NCBI RefSeq assembly: GCF_021917145.1
Contig: NC_061075.1
Coordinates: 2,959,038-3,023,037, forward strand
Source: Hypomesus transpacificus
Taxonomy: Eukaryota; Chordata; Actinopteri; Osmeriformes; Osmeridae
DNA: 64,000 nucleotides
Direction: 5' to 3'
Below, one piece after another: positions 1-12,060 of the stretch. How positions within the stretch are numbered: the first letter of the stretch is position 1; the number at the start of each line of letters is the position of its first letter. The translations under genes were made by a program, and so were the position numbers. The notes beneath the pieces were generated by a model, which searched no databases, was not told the origin of the DNA, and saw only the letters and a program-made list of their open reading frames with translations.

Positions 1-70
1 AGGGGAGGATTTGCACCTGCACCCTCTTGATCAACGGTCAAGCGTCCTAACAAGACCGATTTTATGATCC
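1..70 (-). mobile_element. SINE family B fragment at window edge
   Basis: The reverse complement contains ATCAAGAGGGTGCAGGTGCA followed by AATCCTCCCC, resembling the B-box region of the family B SINE. It is cut by the window edge. Confidence 0.4.
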
Positions 71-165
71 GACTTTAATGATATTGTTGCCCAAACAGCA
101 CAACCTTAAACACCAGACAGCAAGATCAGCTGTGCAGTCGGGGGAGCTGGGAAGGTGTCCTGTCT

Positions 166-213
166 GGGGGGGGGGGGGGGGGGGGTGGGGGGGGGGGGGG
201 GGGGGGGGGAGGG
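166..213 (+). repeat. Poly-G run
   Basis: About 45 nearly uninterrupted G with a single T. Capable of G-quadruplex formation, and its length is likely unreliable. Confidence 0.9.
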
Positions 214-352
214 GGAGACAGGCGTGAAGAAGACCCAGTGGAGGGCGTCGTGACCGGCTCAACGAGGGGATAAGTGCTTTAAGCCCTCAGTCTAACTGTG
301 TTGACGAGGGAGGGGATGACACTGTGAAGCGCTTATTGCATCAGTTAATAAC

Positions 353-432
353 CCTCGTGCTGCCTTCGGGTCATTGTGACCCACCTTCTGCACCACGACG
401 GTGGGTCACAATGACCGGAAGGAAGCATAAGG
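353..432. repeat. Short foldback element (33-bp arms)
   Basis: CTTCGGGTCATTGTGACCCA on the left pairs with GGTGGGTCACAATGACCGGA on the right across a loop of about 14 bases. The ends CCTCGTGCTG and CATAAGGG extend the pairing imperfectly. It resembles small palindromic repeats scattered in fish genomes. Confidence 0.75.
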
Positions 433-479
433 GTAGAGACGTGTGTTTTATGAGCCGGGGGGAGACGTGAGTTCAACAG

Positions 480-725
480 AAAGGCCAGGAGACCAGTACA
501 GCAGTACAGTAGTACACAGCACAATAGAACAATAGTACAGTAGTACACAAAAACAGAAGTGCATAGTATGTAATACATAGTACAATAGAACAATAGTACA
601 TAATATAGAAGTATATAGTACAGTAGTACATGGTCTAGTGGTTCAATAGTACATAATACTGTATAGTAGCACTTAATACAATACTACTTAGTAGTGTAGT
701 ATTTAGTACGTAGTAGAGTAGTACA
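480..725 (+). repeat. AGTACA/AATAGTACA low-complexity tract
   Basis: Degenerate short units such as CAGTAGTACA and CAATAGTACATA. No coding content. Confidence 0.75.
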
Positions 726-1084
726 CAGGCAGGGGTGGCAGAGGGCAGCTTACACCTTTTAAAGGTGGGAACTGGGAAAACAGGTCTGCAGAGATTCGGT
801 TCAGCCAGGGCAGTGTTCAGAGAGTGTTCAGAGAGACCCATTACCCCAGACAGGACAGGAAGTGAGCAGCCAACAATGAAGGACAAACATCACTGTCTCC
901 ATCCGCCTGCCTCTCTCTCGGACTGGGAAACAAGCCCTCGGCATGGCCGCGTGCGGCTCAGCTCCTAGCAGGACGCCTCCCAGGGCTTCTCCTCGGCGGC
1001 CGAGGACAATAGAGGCCTTCAGACAAACATGGCCGCTGGATATGATGACGCACGTCTGACCCACATACATCTCCGAGCATTTGG
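726..1084. other. Unique sequence, no gene seen
   Basis: No exon with splice signals, no recognisable protein and no repeat family was found here. Confidence 0.5.
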
Positions 1085-1145
1085 CCGCCAATCAAGAGGT
1101 CGCAGGTTCAAATCCCGCTCCTAAGTCGCTTTGGATAAAAGTGCC
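1085..1145 (+). mobile_element. SINE family B tail fragment
   Basis: AATCAAGAGGTCGCAGGTTC followed by AAATCCCGCTCCTAAGTCGC and TTTGGATAAAAG, i.e. the B-box and tail of the tRNA-like SINE, on the plus strand. Confidence 0.55.
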
Positions 1146-1218
1146 TGGTGAAGGGGGATATGTTCTTGTTACATCCAGGATCCCTAATCCATCCTACATC
1201 TGGGGTCCCTAAAGGCCA

Positions 1219-1479
1219 TTGCACACTGAGTCCGAAATTCGTATTCCGAAATGTTCGCAGGTTAAAAAATAAATTCCACCTCACGTTATGTCGTTCGCGC
1301 TTACACACTGCCTCTGAAACTTTCGTCCGTCAAAAGAAAGTTTGGATCGGGTTCGATTTTCTGCGTTTTCGCATCCATAGCCAGCATTTTGATAGGTTTT
1401 TTGGAAGTTCAGAGCCACCGAATGTTGAGGCTGACGATTGCGATAAAACGCATACCAAAATTTCGCACTCAGTGTGCAA
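1219..1479. mobile_element. 261-bp MITE with 21-bp terminal inverted repeats
   Basis: The left end TTGCACACTGAGTCCGAAAT (1219 on) and the complement of the right end (1459-1479) match at 20 of 21 positions. The interior is A/T-richer and non-coding. A clear target-site duplication was not found, so the superfamily is open; PIF/Harbinger-like elements are one possibility. Confidence 0.75.
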
Positions 1480-1624
1480 GAGCCTCAACCCTTCTGGATT
1501 CATGTCTGCGGTTTGAGAGACTCACCAGGCCTCATATTAAACCGGGCGAGTGTCGTGGTCAGGAAGGGCCAGATATTTAAAGATCCCAACAATCCCAACG
1601 TCTCTAACTACTGCTTTAATCCAC

Positions 1625-1690
1625 ACGGTGTTGTGGGGGATTTGAACCTATGATCTGCAGTCAAATGCTTTAACCACTTAGATATGTCCG
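1625..1690 (-). mobile_element. SINE family B head fragment
   Basis: On the minus strand, TAAGTGGTTAAAGCATTTGA then CTGCAGATCATAGGTTCAAA, the A- and B-box portions of the tRNA-like SINE. It is truncated on the tail side. Confidence 0.55.
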
Positions 1691-2075
1691 CTCTGTTCAT
1701 GTCTCGTTAGACTATTCCTGTGACCAGCATCCACCACAGAAACATAGATCATAGCTCGGGCACACAAGAAGTGTTTTTTGGAGATTGAACGTCTGGCACC
1801 AAATGCACAAAACAGTTACTTGTAATGAAATGCTTGATTTTCAGGCTTCGCCAACAGTGCAAAGTTATAGTATACAAGAAATAAAACATCCTACAGTTTG
1901 TCAACAATTTCCAGAACTTCTGTAGTATAAAATACAAATATAAAACTAGACAGTACGAAAGTAGTTTCTAGATGATGCAGCACTGAACATTGCTGAACAT
2001 TGTACAGCATTTGTGGGTGAGCCAGCATGTACCACCATTCACTCCTTTACACCCCCCCGTCCCTTCCTCCTTCAC

Positions 2076-2545
2076 ACGCTGTCTCCATCTTTCTCTCTTG
2101 TCATTGCTGTTTATCTCCTTCCTCTCTCTCTTAACTCTCTCTCTCTTCCCTCTCTCTTTGTCAAGTCTCTCTTCCCACTCCTTCCACGCTCTCTCTTTTT
2201 CCTCTCTCTCCTTCCACTCTCTCTCTCCTCTCTCCTACTTTCTTTTCTCTCTCTCCTTCCACTCTCTCTCTCATCTCTCTCCCACTCTCTCTCTCATCTC
2301 TCTCCCACTCTCTCTCTCCTCTCTCTCCTACTCTCTCTTCTCTCTCTCCTTCCACTCTTTCTCTCATCTCTCTCCTACTTTCTTTTCTCTCTCTCCTTCC
2401 ACTCTCTTTCTCATCTCTCTCCCACTCTCCTCTCTCTCCTACTCTCTCTTCTCTCTCTTTCTACTCTCTCCTCTCTCTCCTTCCACTCTCTCTTCTCTCT
2501 CTCCTTCCACTCTCTCCCCCCTCTCTTCCCTCAGATTCTTCCTCT
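2076..2545 (+). repeat. Polypyrimidine minisatellite (TCTCTCCTTCCACTC units)
   Basis: About 450 bp almost purely C/T on the plus strand, built from TCTCTCTCCTTCCACTCTCT and TCATCTCTCTCCCACTC. All frames reading Ser/Leu-rich products are composition artefacts. Confidence 0.9.
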
Positions 2546-2649
2546 TCTCTTGACCCAGTATAACAGCGTTGTGAGGAATGACTTCGGTGCATTCAGTCTA
2601 TAAATAAGGGACCTCTCATACATATTTGAAGAGCTTGCACACCGCCAGG

Positions 2650-2900
2650 GAAAAACAAACACACACACACGCATCGCAATACAGACACAGTACAGACACG
2701 CATGATCACAAGTGTAAGCACGAACACACACAAAACGCAACACACATACACACGGCAGAGGCACGTGGTATGGACGCGCACATCATCGCACGTGTGGGCG
2801 TGAATACGCTCAAAACACGTACTCGTACATTCGGGACATCCACGCACACATTCACAAATGTAAGCGTGAACACACAATCCAAACACGAACGCTGTGGTAA
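2650..2900 (+). repeat. (CA)n-rich degenerate microsatellite
   Basis: Scattered ACACACAC and CACACACGCA units mixed with unique sequence. Confidence 0.7.
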
Positions 2901-2976
2901 GCATCAGCTTAGCTAACGAGCTCATGGGCTGAGGTGCTGTCCTGTGGCTTCCCGCCACAGTGATCGGGCACCACGA

Positions 2977-3793
2977 CAGGGAGAGAGGGAGGAAGAGAGG
3001 GGGATGGAGAGAGGGAGGAAGAGAGGAGGGATGGAGAGAGGAAGGAAGGAAGAGAGGGGGATGGAGAGAGGGAGGGAGGAAGAGAGGGGGATGGAGAGAG
3101 GGAGGGAGGAAGAGAGGGGGATGGAGAGAGGGAGGGAGGAAGAGAGGGGGATGGAGAGAGGGAGGGAGGAAGAGAGGAGGGGATGGAGAGAGGGAGGGAG
3201 GAAGAGAAGAGGGGAGGGAGAGAGGGAGGAAGAGAGGAGGGGATGGAGAGAGGGAGGAAGAGAGGGGGATGGAGAGAGGAAGGGAGGAAGAGAGGGGGAT
3301 GGAGAGAGGGAGGGAGGAAGAGAGGGGGATGGAGAGAGGGAGGAAGAGAGGGGGATGGAGAGAGGGAGGGAGGAAGAGAGGGGGATGGAGAGAGGGAGGG
3401 AGGAAGAGAGGAGGGGATGGAGAGAGGGAGGGAGGAAGAGAGGGGGATGGAGAGAGGGAGGGAGGAAGAGAAGAGGGGATGGAGAGAGGGAGGAAGAGAG
3501 GAGGGGATGGAGAGAGGGAGGAAGAGAGGAGGGGATGGAGAGAGGGAGGAAGAGAGGGGGATGGAGAGAGGGAGGAAGAGAGGAGGGGATGGAGAGAGGG
3601 AGGGAGGAAGAGAGGAGGGGATGGAGAGAGGGAGGGAGGGAGGGAGGGGGGGGAGGAGGAAGAGAGGGAGAAAAGGACAGGATGGAGAGTTGGAGGGAGG
3701 AAGGGAGGAGAGGAGGGAGGATGGGAGATAGAGAGGAGAGAGGGAGAAAGAGAGGATGGAGGGAGGAGAGGACGAAGAGAGGAAAAAGATGAA
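2977..3793 (+). repeat. Polypurine minisatellite, 28-32-bp units
   Basis: More than 20 units of GGATGGAGAGAGGGAGGGAG plus GAAGAGAGGG, with small length variants. Almost no pyrimidine occurs on the plus strand except one T per unit. Long open frames on both strands here are artefacts. Confidence 0.92.
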
Positions 3794-4800
3794 TGCAGCC
3801 AACCTGTCAGGACCTGGGCCAGCAAGGGCACTGATCTAATGCATCAAGTAATACATTTTGCTATCTGGTTTTTAATATGGCAATAAAATGATTGATGAAT
3901 AATTTATGCTAAGCCCTGAGTGGGATATAAACCAGCTTCAGAGGTGATTCAGAAGCAGCACCGACCTGAGGGGACTCATGCTTCAGCTTCTAGCTGATCT
4001 CCGCCGGTCAAACGGCCTACCCCAACTTCAAAGAAACTCATTTCAGCTTCTCAAATGCTTTCATCGACAAATGGAGCACGTTGAGGCTGAAAGGACGTTG
4101 ACTTTGGGCACTCTGAGCAGGAAGTGTGTGGTGGTTGAGGAGGTTACCAAGGGTCACCCTGCCGAGCCTGGTCCGGTGTGATATGAGCTGTCTTTGGGGG
4201 GAGGGGGGTCATTCCGCAGGCTGGACTCTCCAGGGGGCAACAGTGATGCTGTTACCCCACGTGGAGCATCAAGGCTCCCTGTCCTCACTCAGGGCCTGGA
4301 AACTGCCTAAACCAAAAAACATTTCACAAACTACAATAAACAGCCAACGTTAGCTAGCTTTGCAGTCAGTTAGCTAATATTTGGGACTCTTCCCATCTCT
4401 ATAGTGAATAAGGTTGCGAGACCACAGACATGACAGAACTTGAGCACGATCAAGTAAAGACAAAGTGAAAACTCGATTAACCATCATCCACAGTCTAGAA
4501 CTCTTGACCCTTTGGGTCAAACCACTTCCTCTGAGGCTACTGCCAATATCTGTCTGACAGGAAGTGAAAACACCTGCAGCGAAGAACAGGGACATGGAAA
4601 AACAGACATGCTGTCTAGTGTATCCAGTAACAGGCAAAGCTACTGGGTAACAACAAGAAGCTGCTTATGCACTGGTTTTACTGCTTGGTAATTAGATCAC
4701 GCTCCAGATAAGCATTTTAGAGTTAAGTTATTTAGTGTGTTAAGAGTTGCTGTCTGTCTTAAGGTGGTAGGGCTGGTTGAGCTCCCAAGCTACTGATCCC
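3794..4800. other. Unique sequence, no gene seen
   Basis: Ordinary complexity without recognisable exons, RNA genes or repeat families. Confidence 0.5.
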
Positions 4801-4804
4801 TACT

Positions 4805-5425
4805 GAGTGGATGAGAGGAGGAAGGGAGGAGTGGAGGAGTGGAGGAGAGGAGGAGGAGAGGAGGAGGAGAGGAGGAGGAGGAGAGGAGGAAGGGAGGAGT
4901 GGAGGAGTGGAGGAGTGGAGGAGAGGAGGAGGAGAGGAGGAGAGGAGGAAGGGAGGAGTGGAGGAGTGGAGGAGAGGAGGAGTGGAGGAGTGGAGGAGAG
5001 GAGGAGGAGGAGAGGAGGAAGGGAGGAGTGGAGGAGAGAGGAGAGGAGGAGTGGAGGAGTGGAGGAGAGGAGGAGGAGAGGAGGAGAGGAGGAGGAGAGG
5101 AGAAGGAGGAGAGGAGGAAGGGAGGAGTGGAGGAGTGGAGGAGAGGAGGAGGAGAGGAGGAGGAGAGGAGGAGGAGGAGAGGAGGAAGGGAGGAGTGGAG
5201 GAGAGGAGGACTGGAGGAGTGGAGGAGAGGAGGAGGAGAGGAGGAGGAGAGGAGGAGGAGGAGAGGAGGAAGGGAGGAGTGGAGGAGAGAGGAGAGGAGG
5301 AGGAGAGGAGTGGAGGAGTGGAGGAGAGGAGGAGGAGAGGAGGAGGAGAGGAGGAGGAGAGGAGGAAGAGAGGAGGAGGAGGAGAGGAGGAAGGGAGGAG
5401 TGGAGGAGAGAGGAGGAAGAAGAAG
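4805..5425 (+). repeat. GGA-rich minisatellite
   Basis: Units GGAGGAGTGGAGGAGTGGAG and GAGGAGGAGAGGAGGAAGGG repeat for about 620 bp. The G/A purity is broken mainly by T in GAGTGG. Confidence 0.92.
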
Positions 5426-6047
5426 CAGCTTATCGTTTCTGTTCCTGAATGGCCGACTGGCTGTGTGGTTTTGTTGTTCTGTGCTTCGTGTACCGTCTGA
5501 CCCTGCCTGCTCGTCATCTGAGCTTCTCGTTTTCCTGTGTTTCTGTTATTCACCCGTTCTTGTTTGTGAGCTAAATTTAGCCCGTCCCACTAATCTCATT
5601 GCTGCTGCCTGCTGTCAGGTAGCTAATGGGCCCACTTGTCACATTGGCCTGAGGGCCACATCACTGTTGGTTGGGAAGAGTAGTCTTATAAAGAGTTTAA
5701 CCAATTTTAACCAAGTGGTTTTGCTGCTCAAAACGAAAATATTAAAACAATCTTTCAATTCAATCAAATTCCTTTTTTGTGTTTTTTTTACAAACACTAA
5801 CATCCGCCTTAAAACATTGTTTTAGTTGTTGTTTGTCCTACCCAAGCAGTGCCCTTCAGGTTGTGCTGGGGTGGAGGGCTGTGGGGGGGGGGGGGGGGGG
5901 GGGGGGAATCAGGAGGGAACCAGTCCTGGGTGTGGCTCTTGCCAGGCTGCCACTGCTAAAGCTCATTAGGAATCCCTTCAGAGCAGCTGGGGCCGTCTAT
6001 GGGAGCGTGATCCCCCCTCTGCATCATCAACTGATCTTTATTGGACA
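5426..6047. other. Unique sequence with a poly-G run at 5882-5906
   Basis: No gene seen. The only structure is a 25-base G run at 5882-5906. Confidence 0.5.
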
Positions 6048-6240
6048 CAAACACACAGATATACACACACACATAGACACACACAGACATACATACACAC
6101 ACACACACAAACACAGACCCCACGTACACAACCCACACACTGACAGACACACGCGCGCACGCACGCACACACACACAAACGAACACATTGACAGACACAT
6201 GCACACGTATCACAAACACACGAGCAGGCACGCACACCTT
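6048..6240 (+). repeat. (CA)n microsatellite cluster
   Basis: ACACACACAC runs interrupted by AGACACA and CGCACGCACG. Confidence 0.85.
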
Positions 6241-7100
6241 CTTGCAAGCAAGATTTGAGAAAGGATGAGGGGCTGAAAGTGACAGAGCTGATATTGCTGT
6301 GGGCGGGAGTTGTGGTCGGAGCAGGCAGGTGTACACGATACCTCACAGTACTCTGAGTGAGGTTCGGGCTTTTGTCCAGATTAGCAACCAGAAAGTACAA
6401 CACACACCGATGTAATAAGAATAGAATAGAAGAAAAAAACAATCGCACATACACAGACATTTTGCATTCACTAAACACATTCTCCATTCATTATATACAT
6501 TCACTAAAACCTTGATGGGTGATTAATAAAGTCCCTCTAAATGGACCTGACCCACAAGGACACTTGCAACACGACTGCAGAGGAGCAGCATCTCATTGTG
6601 CCTTCACTACCCAAACTGCATTTCAACGTTTCCCTTTTGGCTGCCAGTAAGACAAAGTGTCAGTTACGACTGAATCAGCAGAAATCCTCAAAGGACTCAA
6701 CAAAAAAAAAAACTCAAAACACGTGCGCTCGCCACCTCAGGCATACGGTTTTAAGGCAGGGAACCGGACACGGTGACTGTGAAGCGCACGCTCATCTCTG
6801 TCCCTCTGACGCATAGCAACACCACTCCCCAGTGGCGACTCTGTGATGGTTAGCATTGTAGGCTAACAGTGTGCTGGAAAAGCCTATGGAAAGAATATGG
6901 GTTGTTATTGGTTTGGATTTGACCATACTGCAATAGCACGTAACAGCCAGTCCCTATACAAACCAGGACAGTCTCTTGTCAAAGAGACTTTCTCCAGACT
7001 TTCCACGTTCCCGGAGCCTTCTTTTCTAGTCTGTGAAGGCGTCCTGTTGAGGCAGAGAGACCCATTGAGGCGTGAACGCTGTGTTTAATACGCTCACTTC
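6241..7100. other. Unique sequence, no gene seen
   Basis: No supported exon or repeat family was found. Confidence 0.5.
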
Positions 7101-7104
7101 ATTT

Positions 7105-7370
7105 GGGAGGGAGGAAAGAAAACTGGAGGGGAAAGGATAGGAGGGAAGGGGAGAGGACGGGAGAGGAGAGGAGAGTAGGAAAGGAGAGGAGAGGAGGAGA
7201 GAGGAGGAGCGAAGGGGAGAGGATAGGAGGGAAGGGGAGAGGACGGGAGAGGAGAGGATAGGAGGGAAGGGTAGAGGACGGGAGAGGAGAGGAGAAGAAA
7301 GGAAAGTAGGGGAGGACAGGAGAGTAGGAGAGAGGAGGAGCGGAGGTAAGAAAGGAGAGCTGAGGAGATT
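7105..7370 (+). repeat. GGAGAGGA-type purine minisatellite
   Basis: Imperfect repeats of GGGAGAGGACGGGAGAGGAG and GATAGGAGGGAAGG over about 260 bp. Confidence 0.85.
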
Positions 7371-8220
7371 GTACTGTGCAGGGGTATTTCCTCCACTGCT
7401 ATGGGCTAGATGTGTGTGAGCTTTAGTGAATCTTGGAAGTGCAATCTTGAAAGGCACATTCTGGTCTGAAACTATGAGTCCTTTCCATATATTTACATAA
7501 TTAAAATATTCGTTCATTTGAGTAATCTCTAACACTTGGAACACATGCATGGTTCAGTTGTAGGGTGGCATGGAAAGATGGTGTGATCCCATGCCACCAT
7601 AAATTATTATAATATTGTCGTTTAAATAATGCCAATAATAAGAATATTATTTATTGAATGAAATATAGTATAATGTAGAAATGTATATATTTTAGCAAGG
7701 GGAGATTGCAGTCCCAAGTCCTTTTAGCTGGATCCCCAAGTTTACTGGTGATATGTTGTAGGCTGGTGCATTGTGCATGACATCCTATAATAATCATACA
7801 CTCACCACTAACTGTGTTTCCTATGCAGCCGATAATCCAAACAGATTATCCCTTCAGTCATTTCATGAATATAAAAATAAAGTGAGGGTCAGAACGGTTG
7901 GAATACTCAATAAAGCTTTTGGTTGGGACCATTACTTATAGTTTATTTAGATTTTATACACACACAGACAGAGGGCAAGTTAATACTACACAATGTATAT
8001 TTTAGGGAATCCCTCCCTCTCCTTCTCTCACAGTTTATCAGTATTAGCGATTAGAACTGCATTTTAAGCAAAGCCCCTCGCTAATCCCATACTCAAGGGG
8101 TCCACTCTGTAATCAGTAGAACCACACTGGAACGCCCCCCACCCCCCTCCTCACCCACTGGAAACCCCCACCCATCCCTCCTCCGCACTCCCAGTTCCCC
8201 ACCATCACAATGATAACAAG
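7371..8220. other. Mostly unique A/T-rich sequence; small hairpin at 7564-7598
   Basis: No gene seen. GGTGGCATGG (7564-7573) and its exact complement CCATGCCACC (7589-7598) form a 10-bp stem. Confidence 0.5.
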
Positions 8221-8221
8221 G

Positions 8222-8446
8222 CTAACAGGATGCTGTCTCACTGCTAACAGGATGCTGTCTCACTGCTAACAGGATGCTGTCTCACTGATAACAGGATGCT
8301 GTCTCACTGATAACAGGATGCTGTCTCACTGATAACAGGTTGCTGTCTCACTGATAAAAGGATGCTGTCTCACTGATAACAGGATGCTGTCTCACTGCTA
8401 ACATGATGCTGTCTCACTGGTAACAGGATGCTGTCTCACTGCTAAC
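8222..8446 (+). repeat. 22-bp minisatellite, 10 copies
   Basis: Ten units containing ACAGGATGCTGTCTCACTG with a one- or two-base junction (CTA, ATA or GTA) are nearly identical, so the array is recent. There is no spacer diversity between units, which rules out CRISPR. Confidence 0.93.
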
Positions 8447-11400
8447 TGGGCTAGCAGGACTAGGACAGCAGTAGAAGACAGAAGGTGGTTAGGAGACAGG
8501 GTGGTTAGGAGACAGGGCTGTTAAGAGACAGGGCGATTAAAAGATGGGGGTTTGATGCAGGGGACAGAGAAGAAAGGAAGGCTTTTTAGAAGAAAAAAAC
8601 TGTTCAGTATTATTTATTTGTCTAAGCATGCTGGCCAAGTGCCCTTTTTATCAATCAAACGTCTGCATGCATCAAACAGTGATGAGGGAAACCATTAGTG
8701 AATGACAAAGGAAGATCAACAAGCCATGAGAGAAAAGGATGAGAAAGAGGCAGAATTAGAGAGCGGAGAGGAGGCATGAGAGAGAGGAAGAAAGGGGGAG
8801 ATAGAAAGGATGGCCTTAAAAAGGCCAGTGGACAGTATGTAGGTCAACGATTGATAAATCTGCTATTGAGGAAAGATGATTCACTTCCTGAGACACAACG
8901 TAAATACTAGCTTTGAATAAGAGCGAGAAAAAAGAGAGAAAAGAAAAAGAGAATATATGAATGAAACTAGAAGACAGCAATGAAAACAAGACTCGGAAGA
9001 AGAAAGCAACGAAAGAAACAAAGGAATCAAAAGACAGGAGTTGTTGGGGGGAGGGGGGCGGGGGACAGACAGACAGACATAAGAACAGAAGTAGGTGAAG
9101 GTGAAGCATGTCTTGGCAGACCAATACTCCCTTTCATTTCTCTATGATAGCTGGGTCTCCCTGAGCTGTGTGGCCAATGAATCCAGGCTGTGACTAAAGA
9201 CCACAACAGAAATGACTTTCAGTAACTGTAATAAGAGCCAACAGCTCATATCTACATAAAGAAAAAGGTGTATACAAGAGATGCAAGTAAATACAAATAA
9301 ATATAAATATACAAAACGAATTTGTGTCATGTGTCATGAATGACCTACTGGAAATATAAGACTAAGACACCCTAACGCAGTTTCCATGGTAACACACATA
9401 CGGTACATGAGCAGATCCATGATAGTCCAGAAAGAAGAACACACAGACCTGCCCACACTTCAAAACCCATCAAGTATTAAACTGATTTTGTGTGTCACAC
9501 TGTAGGGAGTCTTTCGGCCAGGACCATGCAAATTGTGTTTTTACCTTTTGTTGTGTTTGTTTTGTGTTAGTAGTACCTGTAAGATACTGGTCTGGTGTGT
9601 GTGTGTGTGTGGTGAGAGGTGTTGTGTGTATGCCTGTGTGTGTATGTGTGAGGGGGAGTGAGTGTGTGTGTGTGAGGGGGAGTGTGTGTGTGTTGGCATA
9701 GTGCCCCACTGTGAGGAATGTAGGCCAGATGTTTCCTGAGTGCTGTGAGGTTTCTCTCTCTCTCTGCTGCCCACTTCTCCGCCTCACAACGCCTCACCTT
9801 CATCCCCTCCCGCCTGCTTGCGGATGCGTCCTCCAGTCACGGCCAAGCGTGTCGAGTTTACACGTCAAGTTCTGCTTCACACTTCTGTATTCGTACACAG
9901 CGTTTGATTGTGACCAGGCCTTCTTCCTCCCCGAAAAGAAGCCTTTATTTCATAGAGACGCCACAAAGAATCCATCGCATGCGTGGAGCTTCGACTTTTG
10001 GGTCTCCGCGGATAGTTGTGTGACAGTGGCCGATCTCGGGGTGCGAGCGGGAGGGGTCACAGGCTGCAGCGATCGCTGCCTAGCAACAGGAGGCTTCACG
10101 TGTTGAATGTGACCCACTTCTGCATCAGCCACTGTCTGCGTCCAAGTGATGTTGATTTCCATTTTATCCCTAACCTCTGGTTAGAAAAGACTTCCTGTGG
10201 ACAGACGCGTTGTCATTTGAGAACTGATCTTAGTTGCGATTGTTTACGACGGCTTAGTCTTTTGGGGTGTTCTGCGGTATGGTGATTGGTCTGGTTCGAG
10301 TGTATATTGTTTGTATTATATATACATACGTATATGTTTTCAACACTGGGTCAGAAACACAGCTTTAAACCGGTTTTATCGTTCTTATGTCTCTATATGA
10401 GCAAACCAAAGCCTCCGAGAGCAGAGGTGGCATAATTGCTCGTCTTTCTTGGCAGAGAAGCATTATGAAATAGCACTGGACTTATTAGAGCACACAGTAC
10501 TAGACAAGAGTATTGATATAGTACTGGACCCATCACATCTCTAATATAGTACGAAACCTCATACAGTACTTAACCAGTCAGAGACCAATATAGTACCAAA
10601 CCCAGCAGGTCAAGAACAGTCTATATTCTGGCCCCATCACAGTATCCTTGCATAATCATGCTGGGGCTGGTTGTAGGAGCTGGCACATGGACAGCCTCTC
10701 CAGACTTCCTGACCTGCTTTTTCTTCGCCTGGAACCGCCTCCTGCCGGCGGAGCTGCCGGCGGGGTGTGTGCACAGAGCAGCCAGTCACCAGGGGAGTCC
10801 TGAGGCTTGGCCTGCACACGCAGCCTCATCATGGAGCCGGGGGAAGAGCTCGACCTGCTCCCGCCGCCACCTCAGCACAGGAGCGAGGCCAGAGGAGGAG
10901 AAGCACAACAGAAGCCCCCCCTGCTAGTGCAGACCCCCCGGTGTAGTCATTCGATCCTGTTTTTTTTTTTACCGGCCTACCGTCTGCCAGCTGTCCAGCA
11001 GGTCTGATATGGAACATTACCTGATGCAGATCAGTACTGTACTTCTACGACACAGAGTTATAGGGGATGAAGAATATCCCTCAGGGGCCGAGGAACCCAG
11101 TGGTGTTTACGCCATCGGTCATTCTGCAGCCCACAAACCTTTTAAAGAGCTTAATACATGTGCACTATGTTCAAATTTCTCTACACTGAGATACTAATTT
11201 CATATATTTACATACTTAATGACAACTTGATACGTAAAGTGTGTCGTCCATAAGTATGTACTTAAGCTTTGTAATCACGCTTGAAGTATACAATTGTGTT
11301 CGCTCGGGTTCTTTCGTTCCATTTCTCTGAGAAGCAGAGTGGCAGCAGCCGTGTAAGGGAACCAGCGTGTCTCATTCCGATCCCACTTCCCCCTCAAGCT

Positions 11401-12060
11401 CAAGCCCAGAACTGTGGCTCACAGCTGGGGTGTCAGAGTCCACCAACACCATTGTTACTGTCAACTGGCCATCAGGCCCTCCGGTGCATTTGAAGGGATG
11501 TCTGTTCAAATTGCACGTTTTTCATCTAACTCTACAGCAAGGCAGGGGGGGGGGACAAACCAAAAAACAATTTATGATCATTTATTATATCAACCACAGA
11601 TAAACCAAGATTGTGTTTGTCAGATGCCATCCACTCTTAAAGAATACAATGGCATTATGGGTAAGACGTATGACTTACAAAACATATCCCCTAAAACATT
11701 GTGTTCCTACTGAAAGTCAATTATTTAGATATGAAGCTCTTTCAATGGAAAATCCACCAACATATATACTGTAAATACGATACAGTTTCAAGCTTTGGTC
11801 GCCTGGATGTTGGACGTTGGTCATGAGGCCCTGGATGTGGACTGATCCTCGTTCTACCGGGTTGAGAGTGAACTGAATGTCAATTCTCCTCCAGAATGTG
11901 AAAACTAATATCGCTCAGTCAATATGACGAGCACACAAGCTCACCATCGACACAACACAAGGCAGAAGAGCCTCACTACACAAGACCAAGACAGAGAAAC
12001 ACACAAGATGAATACGGATACAGCTACCACACACAGAAAACAAGCTTTATACAAGCTATC
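8447..12060. other. Mainly unique sequence, (GT)n at 9594-9700; no gene supported
   Basis: I found no exon chain, RNA gene or clear transposon. GTGTGTGT runs occupy 9594-9700 and a purine-rich, A-rich patch is at 8690-9080. The 9.7-10.3 kb stretch is G/C-richer with open frames, but nothing in it resembles a known protein. Confidence 0.45.

Noticed and set aside
2593-3831. Long frames of Ser/Leu/Pro repeats (minus) and Arg/Glu/Gly repeats (plus)
   Set aside because: They are translations of the polypurine minisatellite. Several frames on both strands are open at once, which is a composition effect.
4759-5825. Overlapping long open frames on both strands
   Set aside because: They arise from the GGA-rich minisatellite, with no domain, splice or conservation signal.
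8222-8446. CRISPR-like periodic array
   Set aside because: Units are contiguous with no variable spacers, and the genome is vertebrate.
9711-10285. Possible exons in a G/C-richer patch with open frames
   Set aside because: No recognisable protein, no consistent phase or splice chain, and comparable frames on both strands.
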